A stretch of DNA of 64,000 nt. Origin: Angiostrongylus vasorum (lineage: Eukaryota > Nematoda > Chromadorea > Rhabditida > Metastrongylidae). Each line of letters begins with the position of its first letter. The stretch's first letter is position 1. The stretch lies in NCBI GenBank assembly GCA_018806985.1, contig JADANN010000169.1:211456-275455 (forward strand), in the 5' to 3' direction. Below are positions 42,633-54,502 of the stretch, piece after piece. The position numbers and the translations under genes were made by a program. The notes below the pieces were generated by a model. The model saw nothing but the letters and a program-made list of their open reading frames with translations, did no database searches and was not told the DNA's origin.

Positions 42633-45600
42633 TTTACTCGTCGGTGCCGCCTCACCTGTGCGGTTTCCCGTGGAATTCGTCCATCTGATTCGTCCATTGC
42701 CCGCCTCTGCTGCCTCACCTATGTGGTGTCGTGTGGAGTTCGTTCGTTTGGATCGTATATGCTCGCCCATGCCGCCTCACCTGTGCGGTTTCCCGTGGAA
42801 TTCGTCCGTTTTGCTTGTCCATTGCTCACCCATGCCACCTCACCTGTGCGGTTTCGCGTGGAATTCGCCCGTTTGGCTCGTCCTTTACTCGCCCATGCCG
42901 CCTCACCTGTGCGGTTTCGCGTGGAATTCGTCCGTCTGGCTCGTCCATTGCCCGCCTCTGCTGCCTCACCTGTGCGGTTTCGCGTGGAATTCGCCCGTTT
43001 GGCTCGTCCTTTACTCGTCGGTGCCGCCTCACCTGTGCGGTTTCCCGTGGAATTCGTCCATCTGGTTCGTCCATTGCCCGCCTCTGCTGCCTCACCTGAG
43101 CGGTTTCGCGTGGAGTTCGTCCGCTTGGCTCGTCCATGGGTCGTCACAGCCGGCTCACCTGTGCGGTTTCGCGTGGAAATTCGCCCGTTTGGCTCGTCCT
43201 TTACTCGTCGGTGCCGCCTCACCTGTGCGGTTTCCCGTGGAATTCGTCCATCTGGTTCGTCCATTGCCCGCCTCTGCTGCCTCACCTGAGCGGTTTCGCG
43301 TGGAGTTCGTCCGCTTGGCTCGTCCATGGGTCGTCACAGCCGGCTCACCTGTGCGGTTTCGCGTGGAAATCGACCGTTTGTCTCGTCCTTTACTCGTCGG
43401 TGCCGCCTCACCTGTGCGGTTTCGCGTGGAATTCGCCCGTTTGTCTCGTCCTTTACTCGTCGGTGCCGCCCCACCTGTGCGGTTTCCCGTGGAATTCGTC
43501 CATCTGGTTCGTCCATTGCCCGCCTCTGCTGCCTCACCTGAGCGGTTTCGCGTGGAGTTCGTCCGCTTGGCTCGTCCATGGGTCGTCACGGCCGGCTCAC
43601 CTGTGCGGTTTCGCGTGGAATTCGCCCGTTTGGCTCGTCCTTTACTCGTCGGTGCCGCCCCACCTGTGCGGTTTCCCGTGGAATTCGTCCATCTGGTTCG
43701 TCCATTGCCCGCCTCTGCTGCCTCACCTATGTGGTGTCGTGTGGAGTTCGTTCGTTTGGATCGTATATGCTCGCCCATGCCGCCTCACCTGTGCGGTTTC
43801 GCGTGGAATTCGCCCGTTTGGCTCGTCCTTTGCTCGTCGGTGCCGCCTCACCTGTGCGGTTTCCCGTGGAATTCGTCCATCTGGTTCGTCCATTGCCCGC
43901 CTCTGCTGCCTCACCTATGTGGTGTCGCGTGGAGTTCGTCCCGTTTGGCTCGTCCATTTGCTCGTCCGTGCCGCCTCACCTGTGCGGTTTCCCGTGGAAT
44001 TCGTCCATCTGGTTCGTCCATTGCCCGCCTCTGCTGCCTCACCTATGTGGTGTCGTGTGGAGTTCGTTCGTTTGGATCGTATATGCTCGCCCATGCCGCC
44101 TCACCTGTGCGGTTTCGCGTGGAATTCGCCCGTTTGGCTCGTCCATTGCTCGCCGCATGCCGCCTCACCTGTGCGGTTTCGCGTGGAATTCGCCCGTTTG
44201 GCTCGTCCTTTACTCGTCGCGTGCCGCCTCACCTGTGCGGTTTCGCGTGGAATTCGTCCATCTGGTTCGTCCATTGCCCGCCTCTGCTGCCTCACCTGTG
44301 CGGTTTCGCGTGGAATTCGCCCGTTTGGCTCGTCCTTTACTCGTCGGTGCCGCCTCACCTGTGCGGTTTCCCGTGGAATTCGTCCATCTGGTTCGTCCAT
44401 TGCCCGCCTCTGCTGCCTCACCTGAGCGGTTTCGCGTGGAGTTCGTCCGCTTGGCTCGTCCATGGGTCGTCACAGCCGGCTCACCTGTGCGGTTTCGCGT
44501 GGAAATCGACCGTTTGTCTCGTCCTTTACTCGTCGGTGCCGCCTCACCTGTGCGGTTTCGCGTGGAATTCGCCCGTTTGTCTCGTCCTTTACTCGTCGGT
44601 GCCGCCCCACCTGTGCGGTTTCCCGTGGAATTCGTCCATCTGGTTCGTCCATTGCCCGCCTCTGCTGCCTCACCTGAGCGGTTTCGCGTGGAGTTCGTCC
44701 CGCTTGGCTCGTCCATGGGTCGTCACGGCCGGCTCACCTGTGCGGTTTCGCGTGGAATTCGCCCGTTTGGCTCGTCCTTTACTCGTCGGTGCCGCCCCAC
44801 CTGTGCGGTTTCCCGTGGAATTCGTCCATCTGGTTCGTCCATTGCCCGCCTCTGCTGCCTCACCTATGTGGTGTCGTGTGGAGTTCGTTCGTTTGGATCG
44901 TATATGCTCGCCCATGCCGCCTCACCTGTGCGGTTTCGCGTGGAATTCGCCCGTTTGGCTCGTCCTTTACTCGTCGGTGCCGCCTCACCTGTGCGGTTTC
45001 CCGTGGAATTCGTCCATCTGGTTCGTCCATTGCCCGCCTCTGCTGCCTCACCTGTGCGGTTTCGCGTGGAATTCGCCCGTTTGGCTCGTACTTTACTCGT
45101 CGGTGCCGCCTCACCTGTGCGGTTTCCCGTGGATTTCGTCCGTTTTGCTTGTCCATTGCTTACCCATGCCACCTCACCTGTGCGGTTTCGCGTGGAATTC
45201 GCCCGTTTGGCTCGTCCTTTACTCGTCGGTGCCGCCTCACCTGTGCGGTTTCCCGTGGAATTTCGTCCGTTTTGCTTGTCCATTGCTCGCCCATGCTGCC
45301 TCACCTGTGCGGTTTCCCGTGGAATTCGTCCATCTGGTTCGTCCATTGCCCGCCTCTGCTGCCTCACCTGAGCGGTTTCGCGTGGAGTTCGTCCGCTTTG
45401 GCTCGTCCATGGGTCGTCACATGCCGGCTCACCTGTGCGGTTTCGCGTGGAAATCGTCCGTTTGTCTCGTCCTTTACTCGTCGGTGCCGCCTCACCTGTG
45501 CGGTTTCGCGTGGAATTCGCCCGTTTGTCTCGTCCTTTACTCGTCGGTGCCGCCCCACCTGTGCGGTTTCCCGTGGAATTCGTCCATCTGGTTCGTCCAT

Positions 45601-48600
45601 TGCCCGCCTCTGCTGCCTCACCTGAGCGGTTTCGCGTGGAGTTCGTCCGCTTGGCTCGTCCATGGGTCGTCACGGCCGGCTCACCTGTGCGGTTTCGCGT
45701 GGAATTCGCCCGTTTTGGCTTGTCCTTTACTGTCGGTGCCGCCCTCACCTGTGCGGTTTCCCGTGGAATTCGTCCATCTGGTTCGTCCATTGCCCGCCTC
45801 TGCTGCCTCACCTATGTGGTGTCGTGTGGAGTTCGTTCGTTTGGATCGTATATGCTCGCCCATGCCGCCTCACCTGTGCGGTTTCGCGTGGAATTCGCCC
45901 GTTTGGCTCGTCCTTTACTCGTCGGTGCCGCCTCACCTGTGCGGTTTCCCGTGGAATTCGTCCATCTGGTTCGTCCATTGCCCGCCTCTGCTGCCTCACC
46001 TATGTGGTGTCGTGTGGAGTTCGTCCGTTTGGCTCGTCCATTGCTCGCCGCTGCCGCCTCACCTGTGTGGTTTCGCGTGGAATTCGCCCGTTTGGCTCGT
46101 CCATTGCTCGCCGCTGCCGCCTCACCTGTGCGGTTTCGCGTGGAATTCGCCCGTTTGTCTCGTCCTTTACTCGTCGGTGCCGCCTCACCTGTGCGGTTTC
46201 CCGTGGAATTCGTCCATCTGGTTCGTCCATTGCCCGCCTCTGCTGCCTCACCTGTGCGGTTTCGCGTGGAATTCGCCCGTTTGGCTCGTCCTTTACTCGT
46301 CGGTGCCGCCTCACCTGTGCGGTTTCCCGTGGAATTCGTCCATCTGATTCGTCCATTGCCCGCCTCTGCTGCCTCACCTGAGCGGTTTCGCGTGGAGTTC
46401 GTCCGCTTGGCTCGTCCATGGGTCGTCACAGCCGGCTCACCTGTGCGGTTTCGCGTGGAATTCGCCCGTTTGGCTCGTCCTTTACTCGTCGGTGCCGCCC
46501 TCACCTGTGCGGTTTCCCGTGGAATTCGTCCATCTGGTTCGTCCATTGCCCGCCTCTGCTGCCTCACCTATGTGGTGTCGTGTGGAGTTCGTCCGTTTGG
46601 CTCGTCCATTGCTCGCCGCTGCCGCCTCACCTGTGTGGTTTCGCGTGGAATTCGCCCGTTTGGCTCGTCCATTGCTCGTCGCTGCCGCCTCACCTGTGCG
46701 GTTTCGCGTGGAATTCGCCCGTTTGGCTCGTCCTTTACTCGTCGGTGCCGCCTCACCTGTGCGGTTTCCCGTGGAATTCGTCCATCTGGTTCGTCCATTG
46801 CCCGCCTCTGCTGCCTCACCTGAGCGGTTTCGCGTGGAGTTCGTCCGCTTGGCTCGTCCATGGGTCGTCACAGCCGGCTCACCTGTGCGGTTTCGCGTGG
46901 AATTCGTCCCGTTTGGCTCGTCCTTTACTCGTCGGTGCCGCCCTCACCTGTGCGGTTTCCCGTGGAATTCGTCCATCTGGTTCGTCCATTGCCCGCCTCT
47001 GCTGCCTCACCTATGTGGTGTCGTGTGGAGTTCGTTCGTTTGGATCGTATATGCTCGCCCATGCCGCCTCACCTGTGCGGTTTCGCGTGGAATTCGCCCG
47101 TTTGGCTCGTCCTTTACTCGTCGGTGCCGCCTCACCTGTGCGGTTTCCCGTGGAATTCGTCCATCTGGTTCGTCCATTGCTCGCCTCTGCTGCCTCACCT
47201 GTGCGGTTTCGCGTGGAATTCGCCCGTTTGGCTCGTCCTTTACTCGTCGGTGCCGCCTCACCTGTGCGGTTTCCCGTGGAATTCGTCCATCTGGTTCGTC
47301 CATTGCCCGCCTCTGCCGCCTCACCTGTGTGGTGTCGTGTGGAGTTCGTTCGTTTGGATCGTATATTGCTCGCCCATGCCGCCTCACCTGTGCGGTTTCG
47401 CGTGGAATTCGCCCGTTTGGCTCGTCCTTTACTCGTCGGTGCCGCCTCACCTGTGCGGTTTCCGTGGAATTCGTCCATCTGGTTCGTCCATTGCCCGCCT
47501 CTGCTGCCTCACCTATGTGGTGTCGTGTGGAGTTCGTCCGTTTGGCTCGTCCATATGCTCGCCCATGCCGCCTCACCTGTGCGGTTTCGCGTGGAATTCG
47601 CCCGTTTGGCTCGTCCATTGCTCGCTCGATGCCGCCTCACCTGTGCGGTTTCGCGTGGAATTCGCCCGTTTGGCTCGTCCTTTACTCGTCGGTGCCGCCT
47701 CACCTGTGCGGTTTTCCCGTGGAATTCGTCCATCTGGTTCGTCCATTGCCCGCCTCTGCTGCCTCACCTGTGCGGTTTCGCGTGGAGTTCGTCCGTTTGG
47801 CTCGTACTATGCTCGTCGCGTGCCGCCTCACCTGTGCGGTTTCGCGTGGAATTCGCCCGTTTGGCTCGTCCTTTACTCGCCCGGTGCCGCCTCACCTGTG
47901 CGGTTTCGCGTGGAATTCGCCCGTTTGTCTCGTCCTTTACTCGTCGGTGCCGCCTCACCTGTGCGGTTTCCCGTGGAATTCGTCCATCTGGTTCGTCCAT
48001 TGCCCGCCTCTGCTGCCTCACCTGTGCGGTTTCGCGTGGAATTCGCCCGTTTGGCTCGTCCTTTACTCGTCGGTGCCGCCTCACCTGTGCGGTTTCCGTG
48101 GAATTCGTCCATCTGGTTCGTCCATTGCTCCCGCCTCTGCTGCCTCACCTGTGCGGTTTCGCGTGGAATTCGCCCGTTTGGCTCGTCCTTTACTCGTCGG
48201 TGCCGCCTCACCTGTGCGGTTTCCCGTGGAATTCGTCCATCTGGTTCGTCCATTGCCCGCCTCTGCTGCCTCACCTGAGCGGTTTCGCGTGGAGTTCGTC
48301 CGCTTGGCTCGTCCATGGGTCGTCACGGCCGGCTCACCTGTGCGGTTTCGCGTGGAATTCGCCCGTTTGGCTCGTCCTTTACTCGTCGGTGCCGCCCTCA
48401 CCTGTGCGGTTTCGCGTGGAATTCGCCCGTTTGGCTCGTCCTTTACTCGTCGGTGCCGCCTCACCTGTGCGGTTTCCCGTGGAATTCGTCCGTTTTGCTT
48501 GTCCATTGCTCACCCATGCCACCTCACCTGTGCGGTTTCGCGTGGAATTCGCCCGTTTGGCTCGTCCTTTACTCGTCGGTGCCGCCTCACCTGTGCGGTT

Positions 48601-48665
48601 TCCCGTGGAATTCGTCCATCTGATTCGTCCATTGCCCGCTTCTGCTGCCTCACCTATGTGGTGTC

Positions 48666-50405
48666 GTGTGGAGTTCGTTCGTTTGGATCGTATATGCTCG
48701 CCCATGCCGCCTCACCTGTGCGGTTTCCCGTGGAATTCGTCCGTTTTGCTTGTCCATTGGTCACCCATGCCACCTCACCTGTGCGGTTTCGCGTGGAATT
48801 CGCCCGTTTGGCTCGTCCTTTACTCGCCCATGCCGCCTCACCTGTGCGGTTTCGCGTGGAATTCGCCCGTTTGGCTCGTCCTTTACTCGTCGGTGCCGCC
48901 TCACCTGTGCGGTTTCCCGTGGAATTCGTCCATCTGGTTCGTCCATTGCCCGCCTCTGCTGCCTCACCTGAGCGGTTTCGCGTGGAATTCGCCCGTTTGG
49001 CTCGTCCTTTACTCGTCGGTGCCGCCTCACCTGTGCGGTTTCCCGTGGAATTCGTCCATCTGGTTCGTCCATTGCCCGCCTCTGCTGCCTCACCTGAGCG
49101 GTTTCGCGTGGAGTTCGTCCGCTTGGCTCGTCCATGGGTCGTCACAGCCGGCTCACCTGTGCGGTTTCGCGTGGAAATCGACCGTTTGTCTCGTCCTTTA
49201 CTCGTCGGTGCCGCCTCACCTGTGCGGTTTCGCGTGGAATTCGCCCGTTTGTCTCGTCCTTTACTCGTCGGTGCCGCCCCACCTGTGCGGTTTCCCGTGG
49301 AATTCGTCCATCTGGTTCGTCCATTGCCCGCCTCTGCTGCCTCACCTGAGCGGTTTCGCGTGGAGTTCGTCCGCTTGGCTCGTCCATGGGTCGTCACGGC
49401 CGGCTCACCTGTGCGGTTTCGCGTGGAATTCGCCCGTTTGGCTCGTCCTTTACTCGTCGGTGCCGCCCTCACCTGTGCGGTTTCCCGTGGAATTCGTCCA
49501 TCTGGTTCGTCCATTGCCCGCCTCTGCTGCCTCACCTATGTGGTGTCGTGTGGAGTTCGTTCGTTTGGATCGTATATGCTCGCCCATGCCGCCTCACCTG
49601 TGCGGTTTCGCGTGGAAATCGCCCGTTTGTCTCGTCCTTTACTCGTCGGTGCCGCCTCACCTGTGCGGTTTCCCGTGGAATTCGTCCATCTGGTTCGTCC
49701 ATTGCCCGCCTCTGCTGCCTCACCTATGTGGTGTCGTGTGGAGTTCGTTCGTTTGGATCGTATATGCTCGCCCATGCCGCCTCACCTGTGCGGTTTCGCG
49801 TGGAATTCGCCCGTTTGGCTCGTCCTTTACTCGTCGGTGCCGCCTCACCTGTGCGGTTTCCCGTGGAATTCGTCCATCTGGTTCGTCCATTGCCCGCCTC
49901 TGCTGCCTCACCTATGTGGTGTCGTGTGGAGTTCGTTCGTTTGGATCGTATATGCTCGCCCATGCCGCCTCACCTGTGCGGTTTCGCGTGGAAATCGCCC
50001 GTTTGTCTCGTCCTTTACTCGTCGGTGCCGCCTCACCTGTGCGGTTTCCCGTGGAATTCGTCCATCTGGTTCGTCCATTGCCCGCCTCTGCTGCCTCACC
50101 TATGTGGTGTCGTGTGGAGTTCGTTCGTTTGGATCGTATATGCTCGCCCATGCCGCCTCACCTGTGCGGTTTCGCGTGGAATTCGCCCGTTTGGCTCGTC
50201 CTTTACTCGTCGGTGCCGCCTCACCTGTGCGGTTTCCCGTGGAATTCGTCCGTTTTGCTTGTCCATTGCTCACCCATGCCACCTCACCTGTGCGGTTTCG
50301 CGTGGAATTCGCCCGTTTGGCTCGTCCTTTACTCGTCGGTGCCGCCTCACCTGTGCGGTTTCCCGTGGAATTCGTCCATCTGGTTCGTCCATTGCCCGCC
50401 TCTGC
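48666..50405. repeat. Segment duplicated at 52887-54440 (private variant GGTCACCCATG)
   Basis: The rare variant TCCATTGGTCACCCATG (others have GCTCACCC) occurs near 48755 and again near 52976, 4221 bp away. The same succession of monomer classes follows in both places through the D-E-F-B block and into the 188-bp trimers. One trimer differs in copy number and a few monomers differ in class (A versus GGAAATCG form near 48850/53070). Confidence 0.75.
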
Positions 50406-50467
50406 TGCCTCACCTATGTGGTGTCGTGTGGAGTTCGTTCGTTTGGATCGTATATGCTCGCCCATGC
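49527..50467. repeat. 188-bp higher-order repeat (C-A-B trimer) in tandem
   Basis: Class C monomers start at 49527, 49715, 49903, 50091 and 50405, giving spacings of 188, 188, 188 and 314 bp (188 plus two extra 63-bp monomers of classes G and A). The trimer is 63+63+62 bp. The first and third trimers have the GGAAATCGCCCGTTTGTC form of the second monomer while the others have the class A form, so alternate trimers also differ. Confidence 0.9.
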
Positions 50468-52535
50468 CGCCTCACCTGTGCGGTTTCGCGTGGAATTCGC
50501 CCGTTTGGCTCGTCCTTTACTCGTCGGTGCCGCCTCACCTGTGCGGTTTCCCGTGGAATTCGTCCATCTGGTTCGTCCATTGCCCGCCTCTGCTGCCTCA
50601 CCTGATGCGGTGTCGCGTGGAGTTCGTCCCGTTTGGCTCGTATGTGCTCGTCGATGCCGCCTCACCTGTGCGGTTTCCCGTGGAATTCGTCCCGTTTTGG
50701 CTCGTCCATTGCTCGCCTCTGCCGCCTCACCTGTGCGGTTTCGCGTGGAATTCGCCCGTTTGGCTCGTCCTTTACTCGTCGGTGCCGCCTCACCTGTGCG
50801 GTTTCCCGTGGAATTCGTCCATCTGGTTCGTCCATTGCCCGCCTCTGCTGCCTCACCTATGTGGTGTCGTGTGGAGTTCGTTCGTTTGGATCGTATATGC
50901 TCGCCCATGCCGCCTCACCTGTGCGGTTTCGCGTGGAATTCGCCCGTTTGGCTCGTCCTTTACTCGTCGGTGCCGCCTCACCTGTGCGGTTTCCCGTGGA
51001 ATTCGTCCGTTTTGCTTGTCCATTGCTCACCCATGCCACCTCACCTGTGCGGTTTCGCGTGGAATTCGCCCGTTTGGCTCGTCCTTTACTCGTCGGTGCC
51101 GCCTCACCTGTGCGGTTTCCCGTGGAATTCGTCCATCTGGTTCGTCCATTGCCCGCCTCTGCTGCCTCACCTGTGCGGTTTCGCGTGGAGTTCGTCCGTT
51201 TGGCTCGTCCATGGGCTCGTCACATGCCGCCTCACCTGTGCGGTTTCGCGTGGAATTCGCCCGTTTGGCTCGTCCTTTACTCGTCGGTGCCGCCTCACCT
51301 GTGCGGTTTCCCGTGGAATTCGTCCATCTGATTCGTCCATTGCCCGCCTCTGCTGCCTCACCTATGTGGTGTCGTGTGGAGTTCGTTCGTTTGGATCGTA
51401 TATGCTCGCCCATGCCGCCTCACCTGTGCGGTTTCGCGTGGAATTCGCCCGTTTGGCTCGTCCTTTACTCGTCGGTGCCGCCTCACCTGTGCGGTTTCCC
51501 GTGGAATTCGTCCATCTGGTTCGTCCATTGCCCGCCTCTGCTGCCTCACCTGTGCGGTTTCGCGTGGAATTCGCCCGTTTGGCTCGTCCTTTACTCGTCG
51601 GTGCCGCCTCACCTGTGCGGTTTCCCGTGGAATTCGTCCATCTGGTTCGTCCATTGCCCGCCTCTGCTGCCTCACCTATGTGGTGTCGTGTGGAGTTCGT
51701 CCGTTTGGCTCGTCCATTGCTCGCCGCTGCCGCCTCACCTGTGCGGTTTCGCGTGGAATTCGCCCGTTTGGCTCGTCCTTTACTCGTCGGTGCCGCCTCA
51801 CCTGTGCGGTTTCGCGTGGAATTCGCCCGTTTGGCTCGTCCTTTACTCGTCGGTGCCGCCTCACCTGTGCGGTTTCCCGTGGAATTCGTCCATCTGGTTC
51901 GTCCATTGCCCGCCTCTGCTGCCTCACCTGTGCGGTTTCGCGTGGAATTCGTCCGTTTGGCTCGTCCATTGCTCGTCGCTGCCGCCTCACCTGTGCAGAT
52001 TCGCGTGGAATTCGCCCGTTTGGCTCGTCCTTTACTCGTCGGTGCCGCCCTCACCTGTGCGGTTTCGCGTGGAATTCGCCCGTTTGGCTCGTCCTTTACT
52101 CGTCGGTGCCGCCTCACCTGAGCGGTTTCGCGTGGAATTCGCCCGTTTGGCTCGTCCTTTACTCGTCGGTGCCGCCTCACCTGTGCGGTTTCCCGTGGAA
52201 TTCGTCCATCTGGTTCGTCCATTGCCCGCCTCTGCTGCCTCACCTGTGCGGTTTCGCGTGGAATTCGCCCGTTTGGCTCGTACTTTACTCGTCGGTGCCG
52301 CCTCACCTGTGCGGTTTCCCGTGGAATTCGTCCATCTGGTTCGTCCATTGCCCGCCTCTGCTGCCTCACCTGTGCGGTTTCGCGTGGAATTCGCCCGTTT
52401 GGCTCGTACTTTACTCGTCGGTGCCGCCTCACCTGTGCGGTTTCCCGTGGAATTCGTCCATCTGATTCGTCCATTGCCCGCCTCTGCTGCCTCACCTGAG
52501 CGGTTTCGCGTGGAGTTCGTCCGCTTGGCTCGTCC

Positions 52536-52880
52536 ATGGGTCGTCACAGCCGGCTCACCTGTGCAGATTCGCGTGGAATTCGCCCGTTTGGCTCGTCCTT
52601 TACTCGTCAGTGCCGCCCTCACCTGTGCGGTTTCGCGTGGAATTCGCCCGTTTGGCTCGTCCTTTACTCGTCGGTGCCGCCTCATCTGTGCGGTTTCCCG
52701 TGGAATTCGTCCGTTTTGCTTGTCCATTGCTTACCCATGCCACCTCACCTGTGCGGTTTCGCGTGGAATTCGCCCGTTTGGCTCGTCCTTTACTCGTCGG
52801 TGCCGCCTCACCAGTGCGGTTTCCCGTGGAATTCGTCTATCTGATTCGTCCATTGCCCGCTTCTGCTGCCTCACCTATGT
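52536..52880. repeat. Segment duplicated at about 60164-60510 (private variants GCAGATTCG and CTCATCTG)
   Basis: The unusual CTGTGCAGATTCGCGTGG and the later GCCTCATCTGTGCGG occur together near 52560/52680 and again near 60188/60308, in the same order and with the same intervening monomers. The offset is about 7.6 kb. GCAGATTCG also occurs once more near 51993. Confidence 0.75.
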
Positions 52881-53749
52881 GGTGTCGTGTGGAGTTCGTT
52901 CGTTTGGATCGTATATGCTCGCCCATGCCGCCTCACCTGTGCGGTTTCCCGTGGAATTCGTCCGTTTTGCTTGTCCATTGGTCACCCATGCCACCTCACC
53001 TGTGCGGTTTCGCGTGGAATTCGCCCGTTTGGCTCGTCCTTTACTCGCCCATGCCGCCTCACCTGTGCGGTTTCGCGTGGAAATCGCCCGTTTGTCTCGT
53101 CCTTTACTCGTCGGTGCCGCCTCACCTGTGCGGTTTCCCGTGGAATTCGTCCATCTGGTTCGTCCATTGCCCGCCTCTGCTGCCTCACCTGAGCGGTTTC
53201 GCGTGGAATTCGCCCGTTTGGCTCGTCCTTTACTCGTCGGTGCCGCCTCACCTGTGCGGTTTCCCGTGGAATTCGTCCATCTGGTTCGTCCATTGCCCGC
53301 CTCTGCTGCCTCACCTGAGCGGTTTCGCGTGGAGTTCGTCCGCTTGGCTCGTCCATGGGTCGTCACGGCCGGCTCACCTGTGCGGTTTCGCGTGGAAATC
53401 GACCGTTTGTCTCGTCCTTTACTCGTCGGTGCCGCCTCACCTGTGCGGTTTCGCGTGGAATTCGCCCGTTTGTCTCGTCCTTTACTCGTCGGTGCCGCCC
53501 CACCTGTGCGGTTTCCCGTGGAATTCGTCCATCTGGTTCGTCCATTGCCCGCCTCTGCTGCCTCACCTGATGCGGTTTCGCGTGGAGTTCGTCCGCTTTG
53601 GCTCGTCCATGGGTCGTCACGGCCGGCTCACCTGTGCGGTTTCGCGTGGAATTCGCCCGTTTGGCTCGTCCTTTACTCGTCGGTGCCGCCCTCACCTGTG
53701 CGGTTTCCCGTGGAATTCGTCCATCTGGTTCGTCCATTGCCCGCCTCTG

Positions 53750-54502
53750 CTGCCTCACCTATGTGGTGTCGTGTGGAGTTCGTTCGTTTGGATCGTATAT
53801 GCTCGCCCATGCCGCCTCACCTGTGCGGTTTCGCGTGGAAATCGCCCGTTTGTCTCGTCCTTTACTCGTCGGTGCCGCCTCACCTGTGCGGTTTCCCGTG
53901 GAATTCGTCCATCTGGTTCGTCCATTGCCCGCCTCTGCTGCCTCACCTATGTGGTGTCGTGTGGAGTTCGTTCGTTTGGATCGTATATGCTCGCCCATGC
54001 CGCCTCACCTGTGCGGTTTCGCGTGGAATTCGCCCGTTTGGCTCGTCCTTTACTCGTCGGTGCCGCCTCACCTGTGCGGTTTCCCGTGGAATTCGTCCAT
54101 CTGGTTCGTCCATTGCCCGCCTCTGCTGCCTCACCTATGTGGTGTCGTGTGGAGTTCGTTCGTTTGGATCGTATATGCTCGCCCATGCCGCCTCACCTGT
54201 GCGGTTTCGCGTGGAATTCGCCCGTTTGGCTCGTCCTTTACTCGTCGGTGCCGCCTCACCTGTGCGGTTTCCCGTGGAATTCGTCCGTTTTGCTTGTCCA
54301 TTGCTCACCCATGCCACCTCACCTGTGCGGTTTCGCGTGGAATTCGCCCGTTTGGCTCGTCCTTTACTCGTCGGTGCCGCCTCACCTGTGCGGTTTCCCG
54401 TGGAATTCGTCCATCTGGTTCGTCCATTGCCCGCCTCTGCTGCCTCACCTATGTGGTGTCGTGTGGAGTTCGTTCGTTTGGATCGTATATGCTCGCCCAT
54501 GC
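53750..54502. repeat. Second run of the 188-bp trimer
   Basis: Class C monomers start at 53750, 53938, 54126 and 54440 (188, 188, 314), the same pattern as 49527-50405 but one trimer shorter. The preceding D-E-F-B block also matches (49134 and 53355). Confidence 0.85.
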
